From positions 1 through 10,416 of the forward strand of contig CAMDMO010000054.1 in the NCBI GenBank assembly GCA_945902255.1: 10,416 nucleotides of DNA. The letters are read 5' to 3'. Positions 1-6,345 of the stretch are shown here, piece by piece; position 1 is the first letter of the stretch, and each line of letters opens with the position of its first letter. Source of the stretch: Rickettsia typhi. GTDB lineage: Bacteria > Pseudomonadota > Alphaproteobacteria > Rickettsiales > UBA1997. The translations under genes and the position numbers were made by a program. The notes beneath the pieces were generated by a model. That model saw nothing but the letters and a program-made list of their open reading frames with translations. It made no database searches and was not told the origin of the DNA.

Positions 1-132
1 CTTCCTCCTTACAGTCCAGACTTTAACCCAATTGAACAAAAATGGAGTCATGTAAAAACACATGTCAAAAAAATAAGAGATAAGTTTGAAGATTTTACTG
101 AGTGCTTGGAGGGGGTCTTAAGGTGTCAATAG
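1..132 (+). mobile_element. IS630-family transposase, C-terminal fragment (5' part outside the window)
   Basis: Frame 1 is open from the first base to a TAG at 130-132 and encodes 43 residues. It opens with LPPYSPDFNPIEQKWSHVK, the hallmark C-terminal DDE_3 signature of IS630/Tc1-mariner-type transposases. The glutamate of PIEQKW is the last acidic residue of the DDE catalytic triad that binds the metal for DNA cleavage. The tail is basic and helical and ends RCQ, as is usual for the family. The N-terminal helix-turn-helix and the first two aspartates would lie left of the window, so intactness cannot be judged. The stop overlaps the last codons of the convergent gene by 7 bp. IS630 elements insert at TA. 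A TATA at 146-149, 14 bases past the stop, is a plausible right boundary, but the terminal repeat cannot be confirmed without the left end. Confidence 0.9.
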
Positions 133-872
133 AATTTAGATTTGGTATAAGTCATTTGATTTATCTCTTTTAATTCTTTATCTTGTTCATCCGTTAAAGC
201 TCTATCTAATTGTATAGTCTCAATTTCTTTTTTTCTCTTTAGTGGAAAGGGGTCTGGAGCTGTTAAAAATCTTATAATGCGCGCAAATGCTTCAGGAAAG
301 ATTTCGTCTCCAACAATAACCGCTCCTTGATCATGAGACATCATCAAGGCTTTTTTTTCATAAAACTTGCCATCAATACGCTGCACCAAGATCAGCTCTT
401 CTTCATTTGATTCAGCATCTAAAAAAGCTTCTAATCCAGGAAGGTATTTTAATTCATCTTTGCTTCCCCAAGCATAATCAAGGTTATATTTAGCTGCATC
501 TATTTTAAAATTGAAAAGTTTTCTCCCTATTTCGTTAAAATGCAATTGCTTAAGCTCACGATAGAATTCGTTAAATTTTTGAACTTTAGTTGTTGGTGAT
601 GTAGAGGGTTCAGTAGTTTCACTTTCTTCAAGATCATCACCATTTTCTGGGAGCGCAGCTTTGGCTTTAAGATCTTCAAAATCATCACGGGGCGCAGCTT
701 TGGCTTCAAGATGTTTAAAATTCTCTCCATTTGTGGAGAGCGTGGCTTTGGCTTTAAGATCTAATTCTGTAGAATCTGGTAATTTTTTTGATGCTGCAGC
801 GAGAAGCGTTTGTCTACCTTGCTTTGCAAGCGTTAAGAATGCTTTTTTAATTATAGATAAGAGGCTAGGCAA
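126..872 (-). CDS. Unrecognised protein with Lys/Ala-rich repeats; TTG start, possibly the remnant of a decayed gene
   Basis: I do not recognise a family for this 248-residue frame. The N-terminus (residues 4-31) is a basic amphipathic helix. Residues 37-83 carry three imperfect copies of an L-[KE]-AKA unit separated by acidic Asn/Asp/Glu linkers, followed by a Ser/Thr/Pro hinge (about 84-96). The rest looks like a folded, charged alpha/beta domain with Trp, Tyr and Pro residues and a charged C-terminal helix. There is no signal peptide or membrane segment. The only start near the 5' end is TTG at 872-870, without a ribosome site and two codons after an in-frame TAA; the first ATG is near residue 177. 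The same frame is open upstream to about 1118 apart from two TAA codons (876-878, 948-950), so a decayed longer gene is possible. The last six or seven residues may be encoded by the IS630 end. A translated accessory protein remains possible. Confidence 0.45.
   Translation of the reverse strand: MPSLLSIIKKAFLTLAKQGRQTLLAAASKKLPDSTELDLKAKATLSTNGENFKHLEAKAAPRDDFEDLKAKAALPENGDDLEESETTEPSTSPTTKVQKFNEFYRELKQLHFNEIGRKLFNFKIDAAKYNLDYAWGSKDELKYLPGLEAFLDAESNEEELILVQRIDGKFYEKKALMMSHDQGAVIVGDEIFPEAFARIIRFLTAPDPFPLKRKKEIETIQLDRALTDEQDKELKEINQMTYTKSKFY
653..760. repeat. Three degenerate tandem copies of a ~21-bp core
   Basis: The core gcgcagctttggctttaag (653-671) recurs as gcgcagctttggcttcaag (692-710) and gcgtggctttggctttaag (740-758). 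Spacings are 39 and 48 bp, both multiples of three. On the minus strand the copies encode the L-[KE]-AKA units of the overlapping gene. In-frame spacing and conserved DNA suggest internal duplication within a coding sequence. Confidence 0.7.
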
Positions 873-1243
873 GTTTTATAAATATAATAAATTATTTATT
901 TTCGATTTTCGCCAATCAGCTATAAGTTTTTTATCGACGAATTGGCATTATAAACTATTAAACTCACTACAGAGACAAGGCTTAAGAAATGAGTTTAAGA
1001 AACTAAACATTTGGTTGACATTATTTAAAAAAATTAATTTGTCTAGAGGCGGTTGTGAAGGCTTTATAACAAATAAATTATCTATAGCATCATTTTCCTT
1101 TCGTCTTTTTGGTAAAAATTAAAACTTCTAAAAGACCTATAGCATACTAAGCTAATCTTGCATATTTCTAACTTCGAATTTTTTTTCAAAAATATTTCGC
1201 TTAAAGTGAGTGTTTTGAGGTTGAAATAGTATTGAACAGACCT
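873..1243. other. 371-bp stretch without a convincing gene; possible decayed reading frame
   Basis: No RNA gene, insertion-sequence end or strong promoter was recognised here. On the minus strand, in the same frame as the gene ending at 126, there are open segments of 56 codons (1118-951) and 23 codons (947-879) separated by TAA codons. They have no credible start: an AGGAAA-ATG-ATG near 1090-1105 lies in another frame and reaches TAG after three codons. CTATAGCAT occurs twice (1082-1090 and 1138-1146). An AT-only hairpin near 1180-1203 (CGAA…TTCG ends) could weakly terminate the operon ending at 1244, but it has no G+C-rich stem. Confidence 0.4.
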
Positions 1244-1591
1244 CTAAGATGTTTGGCTAAATTGGTCAAAGGCACGCAATGCATCAGCTGCATACATTAA
1301 AGATGGACCACCACCCATATAAATAGCCATTCCAAGAACTTCAGCAACTTCTTGTCTAGTTGCTTTTAATCTAACCAAAGATTTTGCGTGATAACCAAGA
1401 CATCCGTCGCAACGCGATGCAACGCCAAGAGCGAGCGCAATTAATTCTTTAGTTTTTTCATCCAAAACTTGTGTCTGGGTTGCGCTTTTCGCCATTGCGC
1501 TAAAACCATTCATAGTATCTGGAATTAGTTTGCGAAGTTCGGCGCTGTAAGCGCTAATGTCTGAAATTATATTTTTATATTCTTTTGGCAT
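1244..1591 (-). CDS. AhpD-like / carboxymuconolactone decarboxylase family protein (CxxCxxxH)
   Basis: This 115-residue protein is a single CMD/AhpD-fold domain. The key motif is C61-DG-C64-LGY-H68, the CxxCxxxH redox centre of AhpD-like proteins, preceded by the helix around KTKELIALALGVASRC and followed by KATRQEVAEVLGMAIYMGGGPSLMYA, typical of the small CMD subfamily. Proteins with this motif can act as thiol-disulfide reductants or peroxidase partners, while decarboxylase members lack the cysteine pair. An antioxidant or thiol-reductase role is therefore more likely than carboxymuconolactone decarboxylation. The length matches the family. ATG at 1591-1589 is the natural start; the only bases upstream resembling a ribosome site are A-rich. 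It is the last gene of the minus-strand operon, 32 bp after the rhodanese gene, which suggests co-expression with sulfur and lipid functions. Family assignment is secure; substrate is unknown. Confidence 0.88.
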   Translation of the reverse strand: MPKEYKNIISDISAYSAELRKLIPDTMNGFSAMAKSATQTQVLDEKTKELIALALGVASRCDGCLGYHAKSLVRLKATRQEVAEVLGMAIYMGGGPSLMYAADALRAFDQFSQTS

Positions 1592-1623
1592 ATTTAAAGT
1601 TTTTTAAATTGTTGAAATAAGGA

Positions 1624-2193
1624 TTACTTTTTATTTTTAATTTTATTCCAAGGAGCTTTGGTCAATAATAGCGCCATTCCACAGCGATTTGTAAGGCCAG
1701 CAAAAATTAATCCACCACCAACAAAAAGCGGAATTGCTAAAAAAATTGGATGTAGTTTTATTGCAAGCAAAGTTCCGAAAAAAGTTAAGGCTCCAGCGGC
1801 AACACGAACTTGACGCTCAAGCGAAAGTGGATAATTTGTTTTTACCGAGCAAGAGTTGGTTTCATATCCTTCAACCTTTTCACCGCAAGCTTCACAAGCT
1901 GATAATCCACCTTCAATAATTTTTAAATTCTTATAACCGGCATTAAAAAATTTATCCGCCGCCAAGCGAGCTCTTCCACCGCTTTGACATAAAAAATAAA
2001 TTTCCGCCTCACTATCAAGATTATGTTTTTGCATAAAATCTTGAGGGTTTAATTTATCAAGTGGTGAGTGAATGTGATTGCATAAAAGCCTTTTTCCCTC
2101 ATGCTCCATATCGCTTCTAACATCAATTATGACGCTATGTTTAGGGTCAAGATTTTTTATTTTTTCTGCAGAAGTTATTTGATAGTTTTTCAT
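1624..2193 (-). CDS. Rhodanese-like domain fused to DUF2892 membrane domain (YgaP-type)
   Basis: This 189-residue protein has an N-terminal rhodanese domain (about 5-112) and a C-terminal DUF2892 membrane hairpin (about 122-180). The rhodanese part has IDVRS (23-27) and the active-site loop C69-QSGGR, whose cysteine would carry a persulfide. EGGLSA precedes an unusual CEAC (100-103) where YgaP relatives usually have a tryptophan-containing turn. SLERQVRVAAGAL starts the membrane part, followed by two hydrophobic segments (about 131-147 and 149-168) and NRCGMALLLTKAPWN, the usual DUF2892 ending. E. coli YgaP has the same architecture and is a membrane-bound thiosulfate sulfurtransferase, so persulfide transfer at the inner membrane is the likely role. 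It starts 12 bp after the methyltransferase stop and precedes the AhpD-like gene, so the two downstream genes of the operon are both cysteine-based redox proteins. Confidence 0.92.
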   Translation of the reverse strand: MKNYQITSAEKIKNLDPKHSVIIDVRSDMEHEGKRLLCNHIHSPLDKLNPQDFMQKHNLDSEAEIYFLCQSGGRARLAADKFFNAGYKNLKIIEGGLSACEACGEKVEGYETNSCSVKTNYPLSLERQVRVAAGALTFFGTLLAIKLHPIFLAIPLFVGGGLIFAGLTNRCGMALLLTKAPWNKIKNKK

Positions 2194-2205
2194 ATTTTTT
2201 AGTTT

Positions 2206-3363
2206 TTATAATTTTAACTCAAACTGTGTTACGCCAGTTCTTTTTGATCCAAATCCTGCGGCACAATAAGCTAAGTAAAATTGCCATTTGCGGATAAATT
2301 TTTTATCAAAGCCGAGTTTTGAAATTTCATTTTGAACTTTATTAAAATTATCAAGCCAAATAAGTAAGGTTTTTTGATAATCATAGCCAAAATCAAAACT
2401 TTCTAAAACTTCTAAACCATTGGCTTGGGCAAGTTTTATAAATTCTAATTTTGAAGGTAAAACACCACCTGGAAAAATATGTTTTTGAATAAAATCAACT
2501 CGGTTTTTATATTTTAAAAAAACTTCATCGTCAATTGTGATTGTCTGTATTATTGCTTTTCCCCCTTTATTTAAGCAGCTTTTAATAGTTTTAAAATAAA
2601 TATCCCAATATTCCTTTCCAACCGCTTCAAACATTTCAATTGAAACAATATTATCATATTTGTTTTTTTCTTTGCGATAATCTTGAAGTTTAATTTGAAG
2701 GTTTTTTTCAAATTTTTTTTCTAAGGCTAATTTTTCAGCATATTTTTTCTGCTCTTTTGATAAAGTTAATCCAGTTACTTTATAACCTTTTAAAGATGCT
2801 TCATAAGCAAATCCACCCCATCCACAACCAATTTCTAAGATATTTTTTTTATCATTTAATTTTGATAATATCTTTTGATATTTATTTCTTTGCGCGTTTT
2901 CTAAATCGCAATTTTGAGTATTAAATAATGCGCTTGAATAAGTCATGCTTTTATCAAGCCAAAGTTGGTAAAAATCATTTCCTAAATCGTAATGATATTC
3001 GATATTTTTTTTACTGCCACTGTGAGTGTTTTTGCGAAAAATTGCCTGCAGATAAAGAAAAAACATCTTGAGTTTATGTGCATGAAAAAAATGTTCTAAT
3101 GCATCAGAATTGAGGGTTAGAAATAATAATAAATCTGCTAAATTATTACTTTCCCATTCATCATTAATATAACTTTCTCCAAATGCTACATCGCCGCCAA
3201 TTAAGCATTCATCAATCATTTTTATATTTTTGATTTTTATATGAGCGCAAGGTTTTAAAACGGCTGAAGAAAATCTTTTTATTTCACCGTTAGGCAATTC
3301 AATTTCAATTGAGCCAATAGCTATTTTTTCTAGTGCGGCAAAAAACGGTTTTAAATTATTCAT
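2206..3363 (-). CDS. Cyclopropane-fatty-acyl-phospholipid synthase family SAM methyltransferase
   Basis: This 385-residue protein belongs to the CFA synthase / mycolic acid methyltransferase family, which transfers a methyl group from S-adenosylmethionine to the double bond of membrane phospholipid acyl chains. An N-terminal lipid-binding region (1-115) precedes YHYDLGNDFYQLWLD (123-137), MTYSSALF (140-147), the SAM-binding LEIGCGWGG (176-184), SIEMFEAVGKEYW (241-253), FIQKHIFPGG (291-300) and the C-terminal AAGFGSKRTG. Compared with E. coli Cfa, the bicarbonate ligands Glu (E246), Ile (I275) and Tyr (Y329) are kept. The cysteine is replaced by S144 and the histidine by Q273 (QTITI), so it may belong to a subfamily making other methylated lipids, such as precursors of furan or methyl-branched acids. 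Its ATG overlaps the DUF1365 stop by 4 bp, indicating translational coupling. I give no symbol because cfa would imply an unproven product. Confidence 0.93.
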   Translation of the reverse strand: MNNLKPFFAALEKIAIGSIEIELPNGEIKRFSSAVLKPCAHIKIKNIKMIDECLIGGDVAFGESYINDEWESNNLADLLLFLTLNSDALEHFFHAHKLKMFFLYLQAIFRKNTHSGSKKNIEYHYDLGNDFYQLWLDKSMTYSSALFNTQNCDLENAQRNKYQKILSKLNDKKNILEIGCGWGGFAYEASLKGYKVTGLTLSKEQKKYAEKLALEKKFEKNLQIKLQDYRKEKNKYDNIVSIEMFEAVGKEYWDIYFKTIKSCLNKGGKAIIQTITIDDEVFLKYKNRVDFIQKHIFPGGVLPSKLEFIKLAQANGLEVLESFDFGYDYQKTLLIWLDNFNKVQNEISKLGFDKKFIRKWQFYLAYCAAGFGSKRTGVTQFELKL

Positions 3364-4124
3364 TTAAAAATTTTAGTAATTTTATTTAAAAGAGGCGTTG
3401 GTTTTTTGATATATTTTATGCCTTTTAAGATAATTTTTAGAGCTTGATAGTGAATTAGGGCCATAACCTTAAAAGTTAGAAGAGGAATTATAAAAAATCC
3501 TTTTATTAATTCAATATCAGAAAGTGGTTTACAACAAGCAATTAAGCTGGTTTGCAGCATCAATTTATTATCAGAAAAATAATCGATAAAAACTTTAACT
3601 TTTTGAGTTTTATAATCAAATTTAAAGCGATATTCACCTTCTCTTTTAAAAAATGGCGAAACATGAAATTCTTTTTTAGCAAAATGCTCCTGATCTGCTT
3701 TAATTGGGCTATGATCTTGATTATAAATTAGATAAGAATGAGATTCGCCAAAAGTATTATTAACTTCTGCTAACACCGCAATTAACTGCTCTTTTTCATC
3801 TAAGCAAAACCAAAAACTTACTGGATTAAAAACATATCCCAAAACTCTTGGATGCGCAAAAAGCATGATCTTGGAAGTTTGGATATTTTCTTTGGTTAAA
3901 ATATTTCTAATCCAGTTTGCTAGATCATCAGGTTTATCATTTTTACAATGATCTTTGTTGTAAAAAGAAAATAAATTAAACTTATTAAATGAAAGAAGGC
4001 GTGATTTGAAGGGCAGTTGGTCAATATCTAAAAGCAAATAATAAACTTTATATAAAAAAGAATTTTTCTTATGAAAATGTCGTGCGTGAAAAATTTTTGC
4101 TTTACAAAATTTGTGGTTAGTCAT
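3360..4124 (-). CDS. DUF1365 family protein, CFA-synthase partner
   Basis: This 254-residue protein matches DUF1365 in length and motifs: an N-terminal IFHARHFHKKNSFLYKVYYL segment, FYNKDHC (54-60, often DHG at the end), HPRVLGYVFNPVSFWFC (91-107), EVNNTFGESHSYL (120-132), KEFHVSPF (151-158) and a hydrophobic C-terminal region around residues 208-235. No biochemical activity is well established to my knowledge. The family is very often encoded next to CFA-type methyltransferases and FAD amine-oxidase-like proteins, so a role in the same lipid modification is inferred from context. Its ATG directly follows the TAA of the epimerase gene with no spacer. Its own stop overlaps the methyltransferase start as ATGA, so the three genes are almost certainly co-transcribed and translationally coupled. 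Confidence 0.92.
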   Translation of the reverse strand: MTNHKFCKAKIFHARHFHKKNSFLYKVYYLLLDIDQLPFKSRLLSFNKFNLFSFYNKDHCKNDKPDDLANWIRNILTKENIQTSKIMLFAHPRVLGYVFNPVSFWFCLDEKEQLIAVLAEVNNTFGESHSYLIYNQDHSPIKADQEHFAKKEFHVSPFFKREGEYRFKFDYKTQKVKVFIDYFSDNKLMLQTSLIACCKPLSDIELIKGFFIIPLLTFKVMALIHYQALKIILKGIKYIKKPTPLLNKITKIFK

Positions 4125-5021
4125 TTATAAAGCCTTTAAAATAGAGTTTTCAAGGCTTGTTATCTGAAATTCATAACCACTTTCAAGAAGTTTTTTTGGA
4201 TAAATATTTTGTCCGTTAAGCAATAGTTCCTCAGACATTTTGCCAAATAAAATTTTAGCAATGAATTCTGGCATATCAAAAAAACAAGGGCGATTTAAAA
4301 TTTTGGCTAAAGCTTTAGAAAAAATCTCGTTAGTTGTAACTTTTGGTGTCGTAAGATTTATTGCGCCGCTTAAATCTTCATTGTTAATTATATGATTAAG
4401 CGCGCCAATTACATCATCAAGCGCAATCCAGCTTAAATATTGAGTTCCTTTGCCTATCTTTCCACCCAATCCTAACTTAAAAGGCAAAAGCATTTTTTTG
4501 ATTATGCCGCCATTTTTTCCTACCACTACTCCAGTTCTAATTATTGCTAAGCGCGTTTTATCTGCAATTGGCTTTGCAGACATTTCCCAATCAAGGCAAA
4601 GTTTTTGAGAGAATAGTTTTTGTGAAGTTGGTTTAGAATCTTCATTAAAAGTTAGATGATCGGAAGTTCCATAATAGCCAATTGCTGAGCCACTAATTAC
4701 AAGCTTTGGTGGATTTTTACAATTGCTGATAATTTTTGCTAAATTATTAGTTATGTTAATTCTGCTATTGTAAATTTTTTGCCTTGCCTTTTTGCTCCAT
4801 CGTTGAGAAATTGTTTCGCCGCAAAGGTTGATAACTATGTCATAGTTAAAATCTTCATCTATATTTTGAATATAGGTTATATCTTTATTATTAATTTTTT
4901 TTCTAGTTAAGACTGTAACTTGATGACCATCTTTTAAAATTTCTTTAATCAAGTTTGATCCTATAAAACCGGTACCTCCAGTTACTAGAAATTTTTGATT
5001 CTTTTTATTTAATTTTATCAT
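4125..5021 (-). CDS. TIGR01777 family NAD(P)-dependent epimerase-like protein (YfcH/SDR39U1 type)
   Basis: This is a 298-residue extended SDR of the TIGR01777 (YfcH / SDR39U1) family. It has the nucleotide-binding TGGTGFIG (14-21), the family-specific INLCGETISQRWSKKARQKI around 64-83 with the NSR motif after it, SGSAIGYYG (110-118), the RTGVVVGKNGG segment (about 162-172), LPFKLGLGGKIGKGTQYLSWI and the C-terminal DUF1731 region with LLLNGQNIYPKKLLESGYEF. The catalytic reaction of the family is not established, although a redox step on a nucleotide-bound or lipid substrate has been presumed. It is the first gene of the minus-strand operon and lies 44 bp from the divergent old yellow enzyme gene. 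Association with CFA/DUF1365 genes suggests a role linked to membrane lipids. The ATG start is clear, but no ribosome site is visible upstream. Confidence 0.93.
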   Translation of the reverse strand: MIKLNKKNQKFLVTGGTGFIGSNLIKEILKDGHQVTVLTRKKINNKDITYIQNIDEDFNYDIVINLCGETISQRWSKKARQKIYNSRINITNNLAKIISNCKNPPKLVISGSAIGYYGTSDHLTFNEDSKPTSQKLFSQKLCLDWEMSAKPIADKTRLAIIRTGVVVGKNGGIIKKMLLPFKLGLGGKIGKGTQYLSWIALDDVIGALNHIINNEDLSGAINLTTPKVTTNEIFSKALAKILNRPCFFDMPEFIAKILFGKMSEELLLNGQNIYPKKLLESGYEFQITSLENSILKAL

Positions 5022-5065
5022 AGAAGTGTTTTTTGTTTTTTTAACGGTAATTTAATTTTATATTT
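5022..5065. promoter_or_regulatory. 44-bp divergent spacer expected to hold or flank two promoters
   Basis: The epimerase operon (-) and the old yellow enzyme gene (+) start back to back, so promoters for both must lie here or reach into the opposite coding sequences. For the plus strand, TTGATT (4995-5000) with TATCAT (5016-5021) at a short 15-bp spacing is possible. For the minus strand, TTGTCA reads near 5068-5073 but lacks a good -10. No operator dyad is seen. The location is implied by gene layout; the exact boxes are weak. Confidence 0.35.
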
Positions 5066-6163
5066 ATGACAACAATTTTTAACTCTTTAAAAATCAGTGA
5101 TTTAACTTTAGACAACCGCTTTATAATGGCTCCACTTACTCGCATGAGAAGTAAGCAACCAGGAAATATTCCTTATGAATTAAATGCCAAATATTATGCT
5201 CAAAGAGCAAGTGCTGGTTTAATTATTTCTGAAGCAACGCAAGTTTCTCAGCAAGGGCAGGGTTATCCGGCAACTCCGGGAATTCACAGTGCAGAGCAGG
5301 TTGAAGGTTGGAAATTAGTAACTGATGCGGTGCATAAAAATGGTGGAAAAATATTTTTACAATTATGGCATGTAGGAAGAATCTCTCATAAATCACATCA
5401 GCCAAATAATGAATTGCCCGTTGCACCTTCAGCGATTAAACCAAGTGGCGGAACTTTTTCAAGCAGTTGGAAGCAAGTTGCATTTGAAACGCCGCGAGCT
5501 CTTGAAACATCAGAACTTGCAGGCATTGTTGAGCAATTCAAAAATGGCGCAATTAATGCTAAAGAAGCCGGATTTGACGGTGTTGAAGTGCATGGTGCAA
5601 ATGGTTATTTATTAGACCAATTTTTGCAAGATGGCTCAAATGTTAGAACTGATAATTACGGTGGTTCAATTGAAAATCGCGCAAGATTATTGTTAGAGGT
5701 TGTTGACGCTGCAATTTTAATTTGGGGTGAGGGTCGTGTTGGAGTTCGCCTTTCACCTTACGGAACCTTTAATGATATGAAAGATTCCAATCCAGTTGAG
5801 CTCTTTACTTATGTTTTAAAAGAATTGGAAAAAAGAAAAATTGGCTATGTTCATTTAATCGAGCCAAGATCTACAAGTGCTGGCGGCGATGATAAGGTAA
5901 ATGAAGCGGCGATTGAAACCACAAAACTTTTTAGAAAATCATTTAACGGAATTTTAATTTCTGCTGGTGGTTACGATCCTCAATTAGCTAAACAGGCAGT
6001 AGAATCAGGTGTTAGCGATGCAGTCGCTTTTGGTCGCATCTATATTGCAAATCCTGATTTAGTAAAAAGAGTTAAAGAAGGAAAAGAGTTAAACAAATAT
6101 GATCGCGCAACTTTTTATGGTGGCGGTGAAAAAGGTTATATTGATTACCCTAGTTTGAGTTAG
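5066..6163 (+). CDS. Old yellow enzyme family alkene reductase (NemA-like)
   Basis: This 365-residue FMN TIM-barrel protein matches classical old yellow enzymes over its full length. Motifs include MAPLTRMRS (21-29), where Thr25 is the residue that tunes FMN, LQLWHVGRISH (98-108), GVEVHGANGYLLDQF (172-186) with substrate-anion-binding His176 and Asn179 and proton donor Tyr181, the DNYGGSIENRAR hallmark (196-207), GVRLSP (226-231), ISAGGYD and FGRIYIANPDLV in the phosphate-binding region. Such enzymes use NAD(P)H to reduce the C=C bond of enals, enones, maleimides and nitro compounds, and serve in electrophile detoxification. It is the only complete gene on the plus strand. Placed between two lipid-associated blocks, it may remove reactive unsaturated carbonyls arising from lipid oxidation, which is inference. 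NemA in E. coli is controlled by an upstream NemR; no such regulator is in this window. Confidence 0.95.
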   Translation: MTTIFNSLKISDLTLDNRFIMAPLTRMRSKQPGNIPYELNAKYYAQRASAGLIISEATQVSQQGQGYPATPGIHSAEQVEGWKLVTDAVHKNGGKIFLQLWHVGRISHKSHQPNNELPVAPSAIKPSGGTFSSSWKQVAFETPRALETSELAGIVEQFKNGAINAKEAGFDGVEVHGANGYLLDQFLQDGSNVRTDNYGGSIENRARLLLEVVDAAILIWGEGRVGVRLSPYGTFNDMKDSNPVELFTYVLKELEKRKIGYVHLIEPRSTSAGGDDKVNEAAIETTKLFRKSFNGILISAGGYDPQLAKQAVESGVSDAVAFGRIYIANPDLVKRVKEGKELNKYDRATFYGGGEKGYIDYPSLS

Positions 6164-6254
6164 GGTATCAATATATAAAAAAAGCAACCTGGTACCTTTT
6201 TACAAACTTATTCTAGAGGGCTTTTTCACATAAAAAATATCAAAAAAACTCGTC

Positions 6255-6281
6255 ATCCTTGAGCCTGAAAGGCTCGAGGAT
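6255..6281. repeat. Inner hairpin 1 (11-bp stem, 5-base loop)
   Basis: atccttgagcc (6255-6265) pairs with ggctcgaggat (6271-6281) around the loop tgaaa. All pairs are canonical except one T-G wobble in plus-strand sense. It lies in the left arm of the large palindrome and can fold by itself. The stem has substantial G+C but no T-tract follows, so it is not a classical intrinsic terminator. Confidence 0.8.
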
Positions 6282-6320
6282 CTCATGAGTTTTTGGCTTT
6301 TAAAGCGACAAACTCATGAG

Positions 6321-6345
6321 ATCCTCGAAGCTTTGCTTCAAGGAT
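6321..6345. repeat. Inner hairpin 2 (11-position stem, 3-base loop)
   Basis: atcctcgaagc (6321-6331) pairs with gcttcaaggat (6335-6345) around TTT. The only defect is C-A at 6326/6340 in plus-strand sense, which becomes a G-U wobble in minus-strand RNA. It is an inverted, diverged copy of inner hairpin 1 in the right arm of the large palindrome. Confidence 0.8.

Noticed and set aside
1085..1110. Small gene start on the minus strand (AGGAAA then ATG ATG)
   Set aside because: The frame meets TAG after three codons; the purine run alone does not make a gene.
661..1122. Plus-strand open frame of 153 codons over the repeat gene and the gap
   Set aside because: It is antisense to the repeat-protein gene for about half its length, has no ribosome site and no recognisable motif; it is open because the minus-strand frame is low in complementary stop codons.
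1734..1919. Plus-strand 61-codon frame
   Set aside because: Lies wholly within the rhodanese-DUF2892 gene on the other strand and shows no protein motif.
5223..5615. Short frames on both strands inside the old yellow enzyme gene
   Set aside because: They are out-of-frame shadows of a well-supported gene with intact catalytic motifs.
6164..6202. Intrinsic terminator after the old yellow enzyme gene (AAAAAG … CTTTTT around GGTACC)
   Set aside because: The possible stem is six mostly A-T pairs with an 11-base loop; too weak to list beside the strong adjacent palindrome.
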